Shown here: positions 50,298-58,934 of the stretch, piece by piece
How positions within the stretch are numbered: the stretch's first letter is position 1
How the letters are laid out: every line of letters begins with the position of its first letter
Assembly (NCBI RefSeq): GCF_006337125.1
Contig: NZ_CP040887.1
Location: forward strand, 1 to 64,000
Length of the DNA: 64,000 nucleotides
Direction: 5' to 3'
DNA from: Serinicoccus chungangensis
GTDB lineage: Bacteria > Actinomycetota > Actinomycetes > Actinomycetales > Dermatophilaceae
Program-made: the position numbers and the translations under genes
The notes under the pieces: generated by a model
Told to the model about the DNA's origin: nothing
What the model saw: only the letters and a program-made list of their open reading frames with translations
Databases searched by the model: none

Positions 50298-52286
50298 TCA
50301 GCAGGTGGCGGAGCCGGCGTCCCAGGAGAGGACGCCCGACCCACCGGCGAGCCGGGAGAGCCGGATGTCGAGGGCGTCGTAGACCTCGTCCACCGAGGTG
50401 GTGCGGCAGCCCTTGCGCACGAGCAGCAGCGGGGCCGAGCGGTCGGCCGCCAGCTGGGTGCCGGCCATGGCGTCCACCGGCGCGTCACCGGCGGCGAGGA
50501 CCGCCGTGGTGGACTGCTCGAAGGCGTCCATCGCGATGAGGGCGCTCGTCTGGTAGCGGTTGGCGCCACCGATCCGCTCGATGCTGGCGCCGGGCAGGAG
50601 CTGCTGCGCCTGCTGCACCACCGACTCGGCGACGGCGCCCGTCCCGCCGAGGACGACGACGCGCTGGGGGGCCAGCTCGGCCAGCCGGGCCGCCGTCACC
50701 GGCGGCAGGGCGGTCGTGCGGGTGAGCAGCATCGGTGCCTCGACGTGGGCGGCCGCCGCGCCGCCACCCAGGGCGTCGGTGAGGTTGCTGCCGCTGGCGA
50801 GGTAGACGGTGCCGCTGTGCCACTGCTGCTCGTAGCTGAGCTGCACCGCGGTGTCGTAGCGGTCCCTGCCCGACACGCGCCGCACGGCATACCCCTCGGC
50901 CTCCAGGGCGCGACCGACCGCGGGGGTGACGGCCTGGGTGCCGCCGACGAGGACGACCTCCAGCGCGCCCATGTCCTCCAGCACCTCGACGGTGGACGGC
51001 GGCACCTCCTCGGGCCGGGTGAGCAGGACGGCGGCGTGGCCCTTGCTGGCGACCGGGCCGACGCCCAGCGCGTCGGCGATCTCCCCGCCCTGGGTGATGT
51101 AGGCGGTGTCCACGCCGTAGGGCGCGCCCTCGTGGGCGAGACCGGCGGCGACGTCGTAGCGGGTGGCGCCACCGATCCGCTGCACCGCGGTGCGCTCCAG
51201 GCGCTGCTCGGCGGCGACCATGGTGCGCAGGGCACCGAGCATCTGGTACATCTGCCAGCCGGGACAGCTCGTGGCGTAGACGTCGCGGTGCCCGTGCAGC
51301 GTGGACAGGGTGCGGGTCCAGCCGAGGTAGGAGTTGGTGTAGCGCTTCTGCTGCGTGACGTCGGCCCCGTGCAGGTTGAGCACCCACCCGGCGGTCCGCG
51401 CCAGGCCGGCGAGCTCGGCCTGGGGCACCGGGCTGATCTCGTGGTTGCCGAGCGAGCTGAGGCCGAACCAGTCGTAGTTCATGCCGTAGGAGTGGGCACC
51501 CTGGACGTTGTTCTCCAGCCCGCCGGAGCGGCCCTCCCAGACCCGGCCGTAGCGGTCCACCATCGCGTTGTAGCCCACGTCCCGCCAGTCGAGGGTGTGC
51601 GCGTGGTAGCGGTAGACCGCGCGCAGCATCGCCGGGACGTCCTCGGCGGCGTAGTAGGCGTCGGTCGCGGTGTGGTGCAGGGTGATGCCCATCTTCGGCG
51701 AGGGGCGGATGGGTCCGGCGCTGGGGATGAGGTCCATGTCCTGCGCCCAGTCCTTGCGCCGCGCGACGACGAGGCCGTCCGGCCCGGCGTCGGGCACAGG
51801 GAGCTCGGCCACCGTCGCGGCGTCCTGGGCGGTGACGTAGGTGGTCCAGCTCTCGATGCGCGCGTCCTCGGTCTCGCCGGAGAGCTCCACCTGGACCCGG
51901 TCGGCGTCGAGGAGCACCGTGCCCTCGGTCCCCCACTCGCCCGCCTCCTGGCCCTGCTCGTCCGGACCGGTGGCGAGGCCGTCCTCCAGGGAGGTCCACT
52001 CGCCCCAGGCCCCCTCCTGCTCCACCCGCATGCGGGCGCCGCCGTCCTGCGGGCCCGACCAGCGCACCCCCACGACGGTGACGGCACGCTCGTCCACGTC
52101 CAGCGTGCCGCGTAGGACGTCGGCGCCCTCGCCGGACGTGGTCTGCGCCACCGGGTCGAGCGCGACCGAGCGGTGCTCGGGGTCCGCGGAGGGCTCCTCG
52201 GCGAGGGCGGCAGGGACGCCGACCCCGGGCACGACGAGGGCCATCGCGGTGAGCGCGGACAGCACGAAGCGGCGGGCAGAGGGCAT
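50298..52286 (-). CDS. Secreted PGRP-type amidase with cell-wall-binding repeats
   Basis: The 662-residue product has a signal peptide (FVLSALTAMALVVPGVGVPAALA), an N-terminal beta-rich region and a peptidoglycan-recognition amidase domain (about 195-350). That domain shows zinc-ligand motifs GITLHHTATD, GYNAMVDRYGRVWEGR and LHGHRDVYATSCPG. Three cell-wall-binding type 2 repeats follow (GGATRYDVAAGLA, GRDRYDTAVQLS, GGANRYQTSALIA). It would cleave the amide bond between N-acetylmuramic acid and the stem peptide. A good AAGGAG ribosome site precedes ATG 52286. Confidence 0.93.
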   Translation of the reverse strand: MPSARRFVLSALTAMALVVPGVGVPAALAEEPSADPEHRSVALDPVAQTTSGEGADVLRGTLDVDERAVTVVGVRWSGPQDGGARMRVEQEGAWGEWTSLEDGLATGPDEQGQEAGEWGTEGTVLLDADRVQVELSGETEDARIESWTTYVTAQDAATVAELPVPDAGPDGLVVARRKDWAQDMDLIPSAGPIRPSPKMGITLHHTATDAYYAAEDVPAMLRAVYRYHAHTLDWRDVGYNAMVDRYGRVWEGRSGGLENNVQGAHSYGMNYDWFGLSSLGNHEISPVPQAELAGLARTAGWVLNLHGADVTQQKRYTNSYLGWTRTLSTLHGHRDVYATSCPGWQMYQMLGALRTMVAAEQRLERTAVQRIGGATRYDVAAGLAHEGAPYGVDTAYITQGGEIADALGVGPVASKGHAAVLLTRPEEVPPSTVEVLEDMGALEVVLVGGTQAVTPAVGRALEAEGYAVRRVSGRDRYDTAVQLSYEQQWHSGTVYLASGSNLTDALGGGAAAAHVEAPMLLTRTTALPPVTAARLAELAPQRVVVLGGTGAVAESVVQQAQQLLPGASIERIGGANRYQTSALIAMDAFEQSTTAVLAAGDAPVDAMAGTQLAADRSAPLLLVRKGCRTTSVDEVYDALDIRLSRLAGGSGVLSWDAGSATC

Positions 52287-52340
52287 GGCGGATCTCCTTG
52301 ACCGGAGACGTCCGGCCGCGGCTGACTGCTTCAGGGGACG

Positions 52341-52367
52341 CAGTGACAGTAACCTCAGGAGTCACTG
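52341..52367. promoter_or_regulatory. Inverted repeat upstream of the amidase gene
   Basis: CAGTGAC (52341-52347) and GTCACTG (52361-52367) are inverted, with a further GATGTCACT directly after. They lie 55-80 bases upstream of the amidase start and could be an operator for a cell-wall stress regulator. The rest of the gap shows only AT-richer promoter-like sequence. Confidence 0.3.
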
Positions 52368-52417
52368 ATGTCACTACTCTTTACCCAATGCATACCTTCT
52401 GATCTGCAGCGATACCG

Positions 52418-52981
52418 TTACTGCAGGAACTGCGCCGGGTCGAACTCCGCGATCGGGATGATGCGCAGGCGCGGCAGCGGGGCGTTGAAGGCCCGGGTGT
52501 CGTGCTCGAGGTCGAAGAACTCCATGCCCTGGTGCACGAGCTGGTGGAAACCGGCGTTGCGGAACTCCTCGAAGGCGATGAGACCGACGCGGCGGGTGCC
52601 GTCGATGAGCGGGGTCACCGTCTCGAGGAAGTCGCCGTCGTGGCTGACGAGCATGACGTCGTCGCTGCGGGCGTGCAGCGCCTCCAGGGTGCGCTGGATG
52701 GCGATGTCGACGACCTTCTCCTCGGCCGTCCCGGACAGCGGCACCGGGGTGTAGCCCAGCGCGCGCAGCGCCTGGACGAAGGACATCGGCAGCCCGCTGC
52801 TGGCGTTGAGGAAGAACAGGCCCTTGGCGCTCTGCCCCCACGTCTCCTGGGTGAAGGTGAGCAGGCGGTCCCACCGCGGGCGCTCGTCCGGGTGCGGGCG
52901 GCGGCCGAGGATGGAGTTGCCCAGGGTCGCGTCGATGTTCTCCCCGTCGACGAGGAGATAGGTGATGCGGTCAGCAGTCAT
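52418..52981 (-). CDS. NYN-domain protein (LabA/DUF88-like)
   Basis: The 187-residue product has the PIN-like NYN fold: TYLLVDGENIDATLG with the first acidic site, EEKVVDIAIQR with the second and DVMLVSHDGDFLETV with the third. Such proteins are predicted metal-dependent ribonucleases. GACGAAGG-type sequence precedes ATG 52981. It follows the esterase gene, 33 bases away on the same strand, and may belong to that operon. Confidence 0.88.
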   Translation of the reverse strand: MTADRITYLLVDGENIDATLGNSILGRRPHPDERPRWDRLLTFTQETWGQSAKGLFFLNASSGLPMSFVQALRALGYTPVPLSGTAEEKVVDIAIQRTLEALHARSDDVMLVSHDGDFLETVTPLIDGTRRVGLIAFEEFRNAGFHQLVHQGMEFFDLEHDTRAFNAPLPRLRIIPIAEFDPAQFLQ

Positions 52982-53014
52982 GACGAACCTTCGTCTTTCT
53001 TCTCTTGTATCAAT

Positions 53015-54205
53015 TTATTCGTAGACGAGCTTCTGCGGACCCGGGAAGATCCACGACAACCCGTCCCGCAGCCGGTCCCGCCAGTTCTCCCAGGAGTGGC
53101 CGTCCCGCGACTCGACGTACTGCACCCGCGACCCGGTGGACTCGAAGACCGGGACCATCGAGCGGTTCGGCACGATGAGCGGCTCGTAGACGCCGCAGGT
53201 GATGAACATCCGCTCGGCGACCCGGCGGGGACGCTCACGGTAGCGGTTCATGAAGCGCACGACCGGGTCGAAGGCCGGCCCTCCGCCGTGGTCGGAGCCG
53301 ATGTCGGTGAAGACGAAGGAGCCGGACTGCAGGAAGAGGTTGTCCCACACCCCGGGGTTGCGGGCCGCGGTGGACAGCGAGGCGACCGCGCCGAAGCTCG
53401 CGCCCATGAGGCAGCGGGCGTCCGAGCGGCGGATGAGCGGCAGCTGCTCCTCCAGCGCCGGCAGCAGCTCGGTCGTGAGGTGGCGTGCGTGCGGGGCGGA
53501 GTTGGGGTACTCGCGCAGCCGGTCCCCGGGGTTGGTGAAGACCACGATCGTCTCGGCCATGTCCAGGTCGTGGATGAGGTTGTCGAGCACCGTGCGCATG
53601 GCGGCGTAGTTGAGGTAGTCGTCACCGTCGTGCACCACGAGCAGCGGGTAGCGGCTGCTGCGGCGGAACCGCGCCGGGAGGTAGACGCGGGGGTGGGTGG
53701 CCCGGCGCAGCGCCTTGCTCTGCACGGTGAGGTCGACGAGCTCACCGGGGCGGGCGTCCGGCTGCGGCGCGACCCACTCGGGGGTCTCGTAGCCGGCCGC
53801 CTGGCAGACGCTCGAGGACCCGACGGGGCTGTGCGCCACGTAGGGGTTGAGCGGGTCGTTGAAGGTCTCCACCGCCTCGCCCTGGCGGACCTCGATCTGG
53901 TACTCCACCCGCGACGCGGCCGGCAGCTCGATGGTGACGTACCAGAGCGGGGTGGTCCCCTCGGGCACCTCCACCCGCTTCATCGGCACGTGCTGCGGCT
54001 GGTTGACGATGCGGTGCCGCACGGCCACGCCGTCGGCCTGGCCGCGGTAGAGGAAGGTGCACTTCGCCCCCTCCACGATCGGGACCTCCTGCTCGGCCAG
54101 GAAGCGCTCGATCACCTGGTCGTCCAGCCGGCGGGCGCGCAGCGCGTTGATCGCGAGCTTGCCCTTGTGCCGCGGGGGCAGCGGGTATGCCGTCTGCTGG
54201 CTCAC
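53015..54205 (-). CDS. Esterase of the Fes/EsteraseD type
   Basis: The 396-residue product has an N-terminal domain resembling enterochelin-esterase (PLWYVTIELPAASRVEYQIEV, DPLNPYVAHSPVGSSS), then an alpha/beta hydrolase domain. Its nucleophile is in CLMGASFGAVASL, the catalytic acid is probably around ITCGVYEPLI, and His is in SRDGHSWENWRDRL. It is likely cytoplasmic, with no signal peptide. GTG 54205 overlaps the stop of the upstream gene. It is third in an operon with an ATP-grasp ligase and an amidotransferase-like protein. Confidence 0.85.
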   Translation of the reverse strand: MSQQTAYPLPPRHKGKLAINALRARRLDDQVIERFLAEQEVPIVEGAKCTFLYRGQADGVAVRHRIVNQPQHVPMKRVEVPEGTTPLWYVTIELPAASRVEYQIEVRQGEAVETFNDPLNPYVAHSPVGSSSVCQAAGYETPEWVAPQPDARPGELVDLTVQSKALRRATHPRVYLPARFRRSSRYPLLVVHDGDDYLNYAAMRTVLDNLIHDLDMAETIVVFTNPGDRLREYPNSAPHARHLTTELLPALEEQLPLIRRSDARCLMGASFGAVASLSTAARNPGVWDNLFLQSGSFVFTDIGSDHGGGPAFDPVVRFMNRYRERPRRVAERMFITCGVYEPLIVPNRSMVPVFESTGSRVQYVESRDGHSWENWRDRLRDGLSWIFPGPQKLVYE

Positions 54206-55296
54206 GCGCCCTCCTCCCCGGGGATGGTGGGAGTCGCCCCGGAGGGGTCGACGGAGGTGGGGACGGCGACGCGCGCGGCATACCTCGTGACCGTGCCCTC
54301 GGGGCCGAAGATGCGGGTGCCCTCCGGCACCCGGCCGTCGGCGGTGAGGGTGACCCGGTCACCCGGGTCCAGCGGCAGCGCCACCCTCGGGCGGCACCGG
54401 TAGGTGAGGGTGCGCATGCGGTCCAGGTCCTTGACGTCGAGCCGGTCGGTGGCGGCGGGCAGGGCGACGAGGCCGCGGGTCAGGCCGAGCCCGTCCATGA
54501 GCACCTCGGCCACCCCGGGGGCCACCACCGAGTCGTCGTAGAACAGCACCACCCGCTCGGTGAGCGCCATCGCGCCGGCTCCCCAGGCGACCACCGGGCG
54601 GTCCACCCGGGCGTGGACGCCCCGGGGGTCGGCCGGGTCCGCCACGGCGGTGGCGAGCACCGGGGCGAGGTTGAACATGTGCAGGGTGCCGAGCAGCACA
54701 CCGACGTGCCCGCCGGCGATGACGACCGCGTCGCACTCGCCGACGAGGCTCCCGACCTCGTAGCGACCTCGCACGACGGCGTCCCGGTGCTGCGGCTCGT
54801 GGGTGGCGAAGAACTCCTCGTTGAGCTCGGCGACCCGCCGGACGTGTCGCTCGTCGAGCTCGCGCATGACCCCGAGGACGTCCTCGACGGCCAGCCGGTG
54901 CACCCGGGGGTCCCGCGGCTGGTGCGCCCGGATCCGGGTGCAGGCCTCCACCGCCTGCTGGAGGCCGATGAGGTAGAGCTGCTGCATCTCGGTGAGGATC
55001 TGCCGGCGCCGCCGGTCGGCCTGCTCCAGCTCGGGGTCGTCCTCCCAGATCTGCTGCATCCGCTCCCACAGACCGAGGTTGACGCACCGGCCGCCGAGCT
55101 GGTCGACGAGCACCCGGTCGTCGTGCTCCCGGTCGCGCCACCCGGCGGTGATGGTCGCCACCCGGGCTCCCTCGAGCCCGAGGGAGCGCATGACCTCGTC
55201 GACGACGGGGTCGCGCTGGGGGCCCAGCAGGGTGATCCGGTGGTCGGGCGCCCCGTGCCCGTCGCCGTCGGCGGAGCCCTCAGCGGGCATAGACAT
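54202..55296 (-). CDS. Class I amidotransferase/S51-like protein
   Basis: The 364-residue product starts with RITLLGPQRDPVVDEVMRSL and carries CDAVVIAGGHVGVLLGTLHMFNL. This resembles the Gly-rich nucleophile-region loop of the type 1 glutamine amidotransferase/peptidase S51 superfamily. The expected Ser or Cys nucleophile is not clear (His-Val in GGHVG), so it may not be a hydrolase. Its function is unknown. It is second in the ATP-grasp operon; ATG 55296 (or 55290) overlaps the ATP-grasp stop. The frame continues upstream to 55593 only as a shadow. Confidence 0.6.
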   Translation of the reverse strand: MSMPAEGSADGDGHGAPDHRITLLGPQRDPVVDEVMRSLGLEGARVATITAGWRDREHDDRVLVDQLGGRCVNLGLWERMQQIWEDDPELEQADRRRRQILTEMQQLYLIGLQQAVEACTRIRAHQPRDPRVHRLAVEDVLGVMRELDERHVRRVAELNEEFFATHEPQHRDAVVRGRYEVGSLVGECDAVVIAGGHVGVLLGTLHMFNLAPVLATAVADPADPRGVHARVDRPVVAWGAGAMALTERVVLFYDDSVVAPGVAEVLMDGLGLTRGLVALPAATDRLDVKDLDRMRTLTYRCRPRVALPLDPGDRVTLTADGRVPEGTRIFGPEGTVTRYAARVAVPTSVDPSGATPTIPGEEGA

Positions 55297-56497
55297 GCAC
55301 CGTGCGCCCCACGTCGTCGAGCATGTCCCGCAGCACGTCGAAGTCCGGGTGCCGCATCCGGATCCACGCGTTGGCCATGAAGCCGGCCTCGACCGGCTGG
55401 GTGCCGGTCCCCGCCACCGGGACGTGCGCGTCGATGATCCACCGGCCGTAGCGGTTCTCGACGTCCTCGAGGCCGCTGTAGCCGGTGATGACGCCGTCCT
55501 GGTCCGGGCGCAGCGCGACGATCCCCGCACTGTGGCTGCGGCTGGGGCGCTCGCGGACCTCGCCGTGGACGATCGACTGGGCCCATGCGGCATACACGTC
55601 CATGTCGTTGGCCGCGCAGTAGAGGTCCCAGCAGCCGACCCCGGGCGGACGGCAGCCGATCTCGGAGAAGGTCAGCCCGCGCGGCCCGTGGAACCACTCC
55701 ATGTGGGTCGCGGACGTGCCGATCCCGAGCGCCTCGTTGACGCGGTGCCCCATGGCGCGGATCTCGTCGTAGAGGCCCCCGTCGTCGATCCGGTTGGTCG
55801 CGACGAACTGCGGGGAGATCCACCGCGCCCGCATCCCCTCCAGCACCCCGGGGAAGTAGTGGGAGGCGAAGTCGAGCTCGATGCGGCCGTCGACGGAGAC
55901 CGTGTCGTAGAACCCCTCGTGACCCTCGATGAACTCCTCCACGGCGATCGAGCTGTAGCGCCCCATCCGCTCCAGGGCGGCGGAGAGCTCGGTGTCCGAG
56001 CCGACGCGCACGGTGTCCGCCGCCCCCGCGGCGTCACGGGGCTTGAGGATGAGCGGGTAGCCGACGGCGGCGGCGAAGTCCCACACCTGCGCGGCGTCGT
56101 CGGCCCCCGTGGACCGGGCGGTCGGCACGCCGGCGGCGCGCAGCGCCTCCTTCATCGAGGGCTTGTCGCGGCACAGCCAGGTCGTGCGGACCGAGGTGCC
56201 CGGTATGCCGAGGTCCTCGCGGACCTGGGCGGCCACCATCTGGTGGGACTCGATGGTCGACTCCATCCGGTCGACCCACACCATGCCCTGCACCCGGCGC
56301 ACGGCCTCGGTCATCTGGGCCCGGTCGGTCACCGACCCCACCTGCTCGTAGTGGACCATCCAGGACGTGAGCTGGTCGTCGAGGTAGTCCAGCGGGGTCT
56401 CGCCGATGCCGATGACGTTGGCGCCGGCCTCGGCCAGGGCCCGGGCGAACTCGCGCTGGTTCTTCGGGAAGTGCGGCTCCACGAGGACGATGTTCAC
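55280..56497 (-). CDS. ATP-grasp carboxylate ligase
   Basis: The 405-residue product has the ATP-grasp core: MKEALRAAGVPTARS, YPLILKPRDAAGAADT (ATP-binding Lys), IAVEEFIEGHEGFYDT and a metal-binding EIGCRPPGVGCWDLY. The fold joins a carboxylate to an amine or thiol via an acyl phosphate. The substrate cannot be inferred. First gene of an operon with the amidotransferase-like protein and the esterase, suggesting synthesis and trimming of a small amide or peptide metabolite. ATG 56497 is the start. Confidence 0.88.
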   Translation of the reverse strand: MNIVLVEPHFPKNQREFARALAEAGANVIGIGETPLDYLDDQLTSWMVHYEQVGSVTDRAQMTEAVRRVQGMVWVDRMESTIESHQMVAAQVREDLGIPGTSVRTTWLCRDKPSMKEALRAAGVPTARSTGADDAAQVWDFAAAVGYPLILKPRDAAGAADTVRVGSDTELSAALERMGRYSSIAVEEFIEGHEGFYDTVSVDGRIELDFASHYFPGVLEGMRARWISPQFVATNRIDDGGLYDEIRAMGHRVNEALGIGTSATHMEWFHGPRGLTFSEIGCRPPGVGCWDLYCAANDMDVYAAWAQSIVHGEVRERPSRSHSAGIVALRPDQDGVITGYSGLEDVENRYGRWIIDAHVPVAGTGTQPVEAGFMANAWIRMRHPDFDVLRDMLDDVGRTVHVYAR

Positions 56498-56569
56498 GAC
56501 CCTGAGCCTGCCACATCCGGGCGGCGCACGGGAGTGCCGACCGGTGCGGACCCGACGCGCCGCGCCGCG

Positions 56570-58759
56570 TCAGTCGCGGCGGGCCAGCTCGTCGAAGGCG
56601 TGGGCGACGACCTCGGCGTAGACGTGCATCCCGTCGATGTCGGGGTGCACGTTGTCGCTCTGCAGCGTCTCCGGCTGCTGGCTGATCGTCGCGTTCCACT
56701 CACCGACGACCGTGTGGGGGTAGTCCTCGACGACCTCGCGGATGGTCTCGTTGGAGGACTCGGTGAAGGAGGCCTGGACGTAGAGGTCCATGACCACGAC
56801 GTTGCGCTCGGGCCCGAGCGTGTCCAGCACCGCCCGCAGGGCCTCCTCGTCGACGCCCGCGTTGGTCCCGAGGTGCAGGACGACGTTGTCGCGCACGGTG
56901 CCGGCCGCGAGGGCCTCGTCCACCCGCTGCGTCGCCTCGCCCCACTGGCGGTTCGACTCGGCGGCGAAGGCGATGTCGGGGAAGCGGAAGCTCAGGCCGT
57001 CGGCGCTGGTGACGACCAGGGAGTCGCCGATGGCGGTGAGGTCGGACCCCGACGGCACCAGCAGCCCGTCGGCGTCCGCGGTGAAGGTGCTGCCGTTGAC
57101 CTCCACCTCGCCGGGCGACGGGGCGGCCTCGGTCTCGGTGGCGTCCTCCTCGTCCTCGGCCGTGGCCTCGTCGCCCTGCTCGTCAGCGGCCCCGGAGCTC
57201 CCCTCGCCGGCGGGAGCCGCCCCGAGGGTGGCGCCGAGACCGGTGCCCCGGCGCGGGGCCTCGGCCGGCGCGCCCCCGGTCGGGGCGGGAGCCGGGGTGC
57301 CGTTGTCGATGCGGGTCTGGGACTGCTCGATCTGGCGCTGGGTGGCGGACTTCTCCGGGGCGGTCACCAGGGCGACGACGGTGGCCACGAGCAGCAGCAC
57401 CAGGCCGGCGGCGACGATGCGCGGCCGCTTGCTGCGGTGCCACCCCTGGGTGAACCAGCCCGCGGCGGCCCGGATGCTCGCCCGGATGCCCCGTCGGCGG
57501 ACCGGCACCTCGAGCAGCCGCCAGGACAGCTCGGCGAGCACCAGGGTGACGACGAGGGCGCTGAGCAGGACGGCGGTGCCCCGGGCGGTGCCGACGGCGT
57601 AGGGCACGAGCGCCCCGGCGATGACGAGCACCGGCCAGTGCCAGAGGTAGATGCCGTAGGACCGCTGTCCCAGCCAGGCCAGCGGCCGCAGCGACATGAC
57701 CCGCCGCCACGGCGACGGGGCCTCGAGCAGGCCGGCGATGAGGACGACGGTCGCGACCGAGGCCAGGGCGATGCCGCCGCGGAAGGTCAGCGCGGAGTCC
57801 TCGCCGGACCAGCGCATCAGGCCCGCCAGGACGAGCAGCGCGGCGAGGACCGCAGGGCCGCGGAACCGACGCCAGGTGGCGGTGCGCAGGCCGGCCCGGT
57901 GCACGGGGTCGGCCCAGGCGAGGGCCAGCGCGGCGCCGCCCATGAGGCCCACGAGGTGGGTGTCGGTGCCGTAGTAGACGCGGGTCGCGTCCGCCCCGGT
58001 GGCGATGAGCGTGGCCATGAGCACGGTCGAGGCGAGCCCCAGCAGCACCACCGCCGTGACGCGGTGCCGGGTCGTGGGGGCCAGCGCGAGCAGGACGACC
58101 AGCGTCAGCGGCCACAGCAGGTAGAACTGCTCCTCGACCGCCAGGCTCCAGAAGTTGACGAAGAGGATGGGGCTGGTGCTGTGGAAGTAGCTCGCCCCCG
58201 CCGTGATCTCCAGCCAGTTGCTGGTGAACGTCAGGGCACCCAGGGTCTGCCGACCGATGCCGACGAGCAGGTCGCCGCCGACCAGCCGGGCGGTGGCGAC
58301 GCTCACCAGCACGACGACGGCCAGCGGGGGCAGCAGCCGGCGCGCCCGGCGACGCCAGAAGGTGGGCAGGTCGACCCGGCCGCGGTGGTCGACCTCGCGC
58401 AGCAGCAGCGTGGTGATGAGGAAGCCGCTGACGACGAAGAAGACGTCGACGCCGAGGAACCCGCCGGGCAGGGCCGTCGGGACGAAGTGGAAGGTCAGGA
58501 CCGCGAGGATCGCGATGGCCCGCAGGCCGTCCAGGCCGGGGATGTGGCCGGGCCGCGGTTCGACGTCGCGAGGGCCGCGGCCGCCACGACGCGGTCGCCG
58601 GGTGGGGGTGGTCTCGAGGACGGCGCCCGGCGCGGCGCCGTGCCGCGGGGGCAGCGACGCACGAGGGCGGGGTGCTCCCGGCTCGACCAGGGCTCGCTCA
58701 CCACCGGGGACGGGGCCGCGGTCCTCCGTGGGGGTCGGGGACGAGGCGGGCAGCGACAT
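56570..58759 (-). CDS. OafA-type acyltransferase with SGNH domain
   Basis: The 729-residue product has a Pro-rich cytoplasmic N-terminus, an acyltransferase-3 membrane domain with about 10 spans (starting HIPGLDGLRAIAILAVLTFH and containing FFVVSGFLIT and WSLAVEEQFYLLWP) and a periplasm-facing SGNH-hydrolase-like domain (LTAIGDSLVV, HLGTNAG, DNVHPDIDGMHVY). Such proteins O-acetylate cell-surface glycans. ATG 58759 is chosen because GAAGGAGG lies 11 bases upstream; the GTG at 58771 is too close to it. Confidence 0.92.
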   Translation of the reverse strand: MSLPASSPTPTEDRGPVPGGERALVEPGAPRPRASLPPRHGAAPGAVLETTPTRRPRRGGRGPRDVEPRPGHIPGLDGLRAIAILAVLTFHFVPTALPGGFLGVDVFFVVSGFLITTLLLREVDHRGRVDLPTFWRRRARRLLPPLAVVVLVSVATARLVGGDLLVGIGRQTLGALTFTSNWLEITAGASYFHSTSPILFVNFWSLAVEEQFYLLWPLTLVVLLALAPTTRHRVTAVVLLGLASTVLMATLIATGADATRVYYGTDTHLVGLMGGAALALAWADPVHRAGLRTATWRRFRGPAVLAALLVLAGLMRWSGEDSALTFRGGIALASVATVVLIAGLLEAPSPWRRVMSLRPLAWLGQRSYGIYLWHWPVLVIAGALVPYAVGTARGTAVLLSALVVTLVLAELSWRLLEVPVRRRGIRASIRAAAGWFTQGWHRSKRPRIVAAGLVLLLVATVVALVTAPEKSATQRQIEQSQTRIDNGTPAPAPTGGAPAEAPRRGTGLGATLGAAPAGEGSSGAADEQGDEATAEDEEDATETEAAPSPGEVEVNGSTFTADADGLLVPSGSDLTAIGDSLVVTSADGLSFRFPDIAFAAESNRQWGEATQRVDEALAAGTVRDNVVLHLGTNAGVDEEALRAVLDTLGPERNVVVMDLYVQASFTESSNETIREVVEDYPHTVVGEWNATISQQPETLQSDNVHPDIDGMHVYAEVVAHAFDELARRD

Positions 58760-58874
58760 CTGCCGTGCCACCTCCTTCGTCGACCGACCCGGGAACCGCT
58801 GGAGAACAATCTAGGCGCGCCGTCACCGGGGGTCGGGGAGGTGGAGGGTGTGTCGCCGGACGGGCCCCGGACGC

Positions 58875-58911
58875 GCACGAGGCGCCCACCGGGGTGGTGG
58901 GCGCCTCGTGC
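58875..58911 (-). terminator. Perfect hairpin terminator
   Basis: GCACGAGGCGCCCACC and its exact complement form a 16-base-pair stem with a GGGGT loop. It lies just beyond the stop of the gene at 58935, so it most likely terminates that gene. Confidence 0.8.
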
Positions 58912-58934
58912 CGGGCTGGTGCGGCCTGGTGTCC

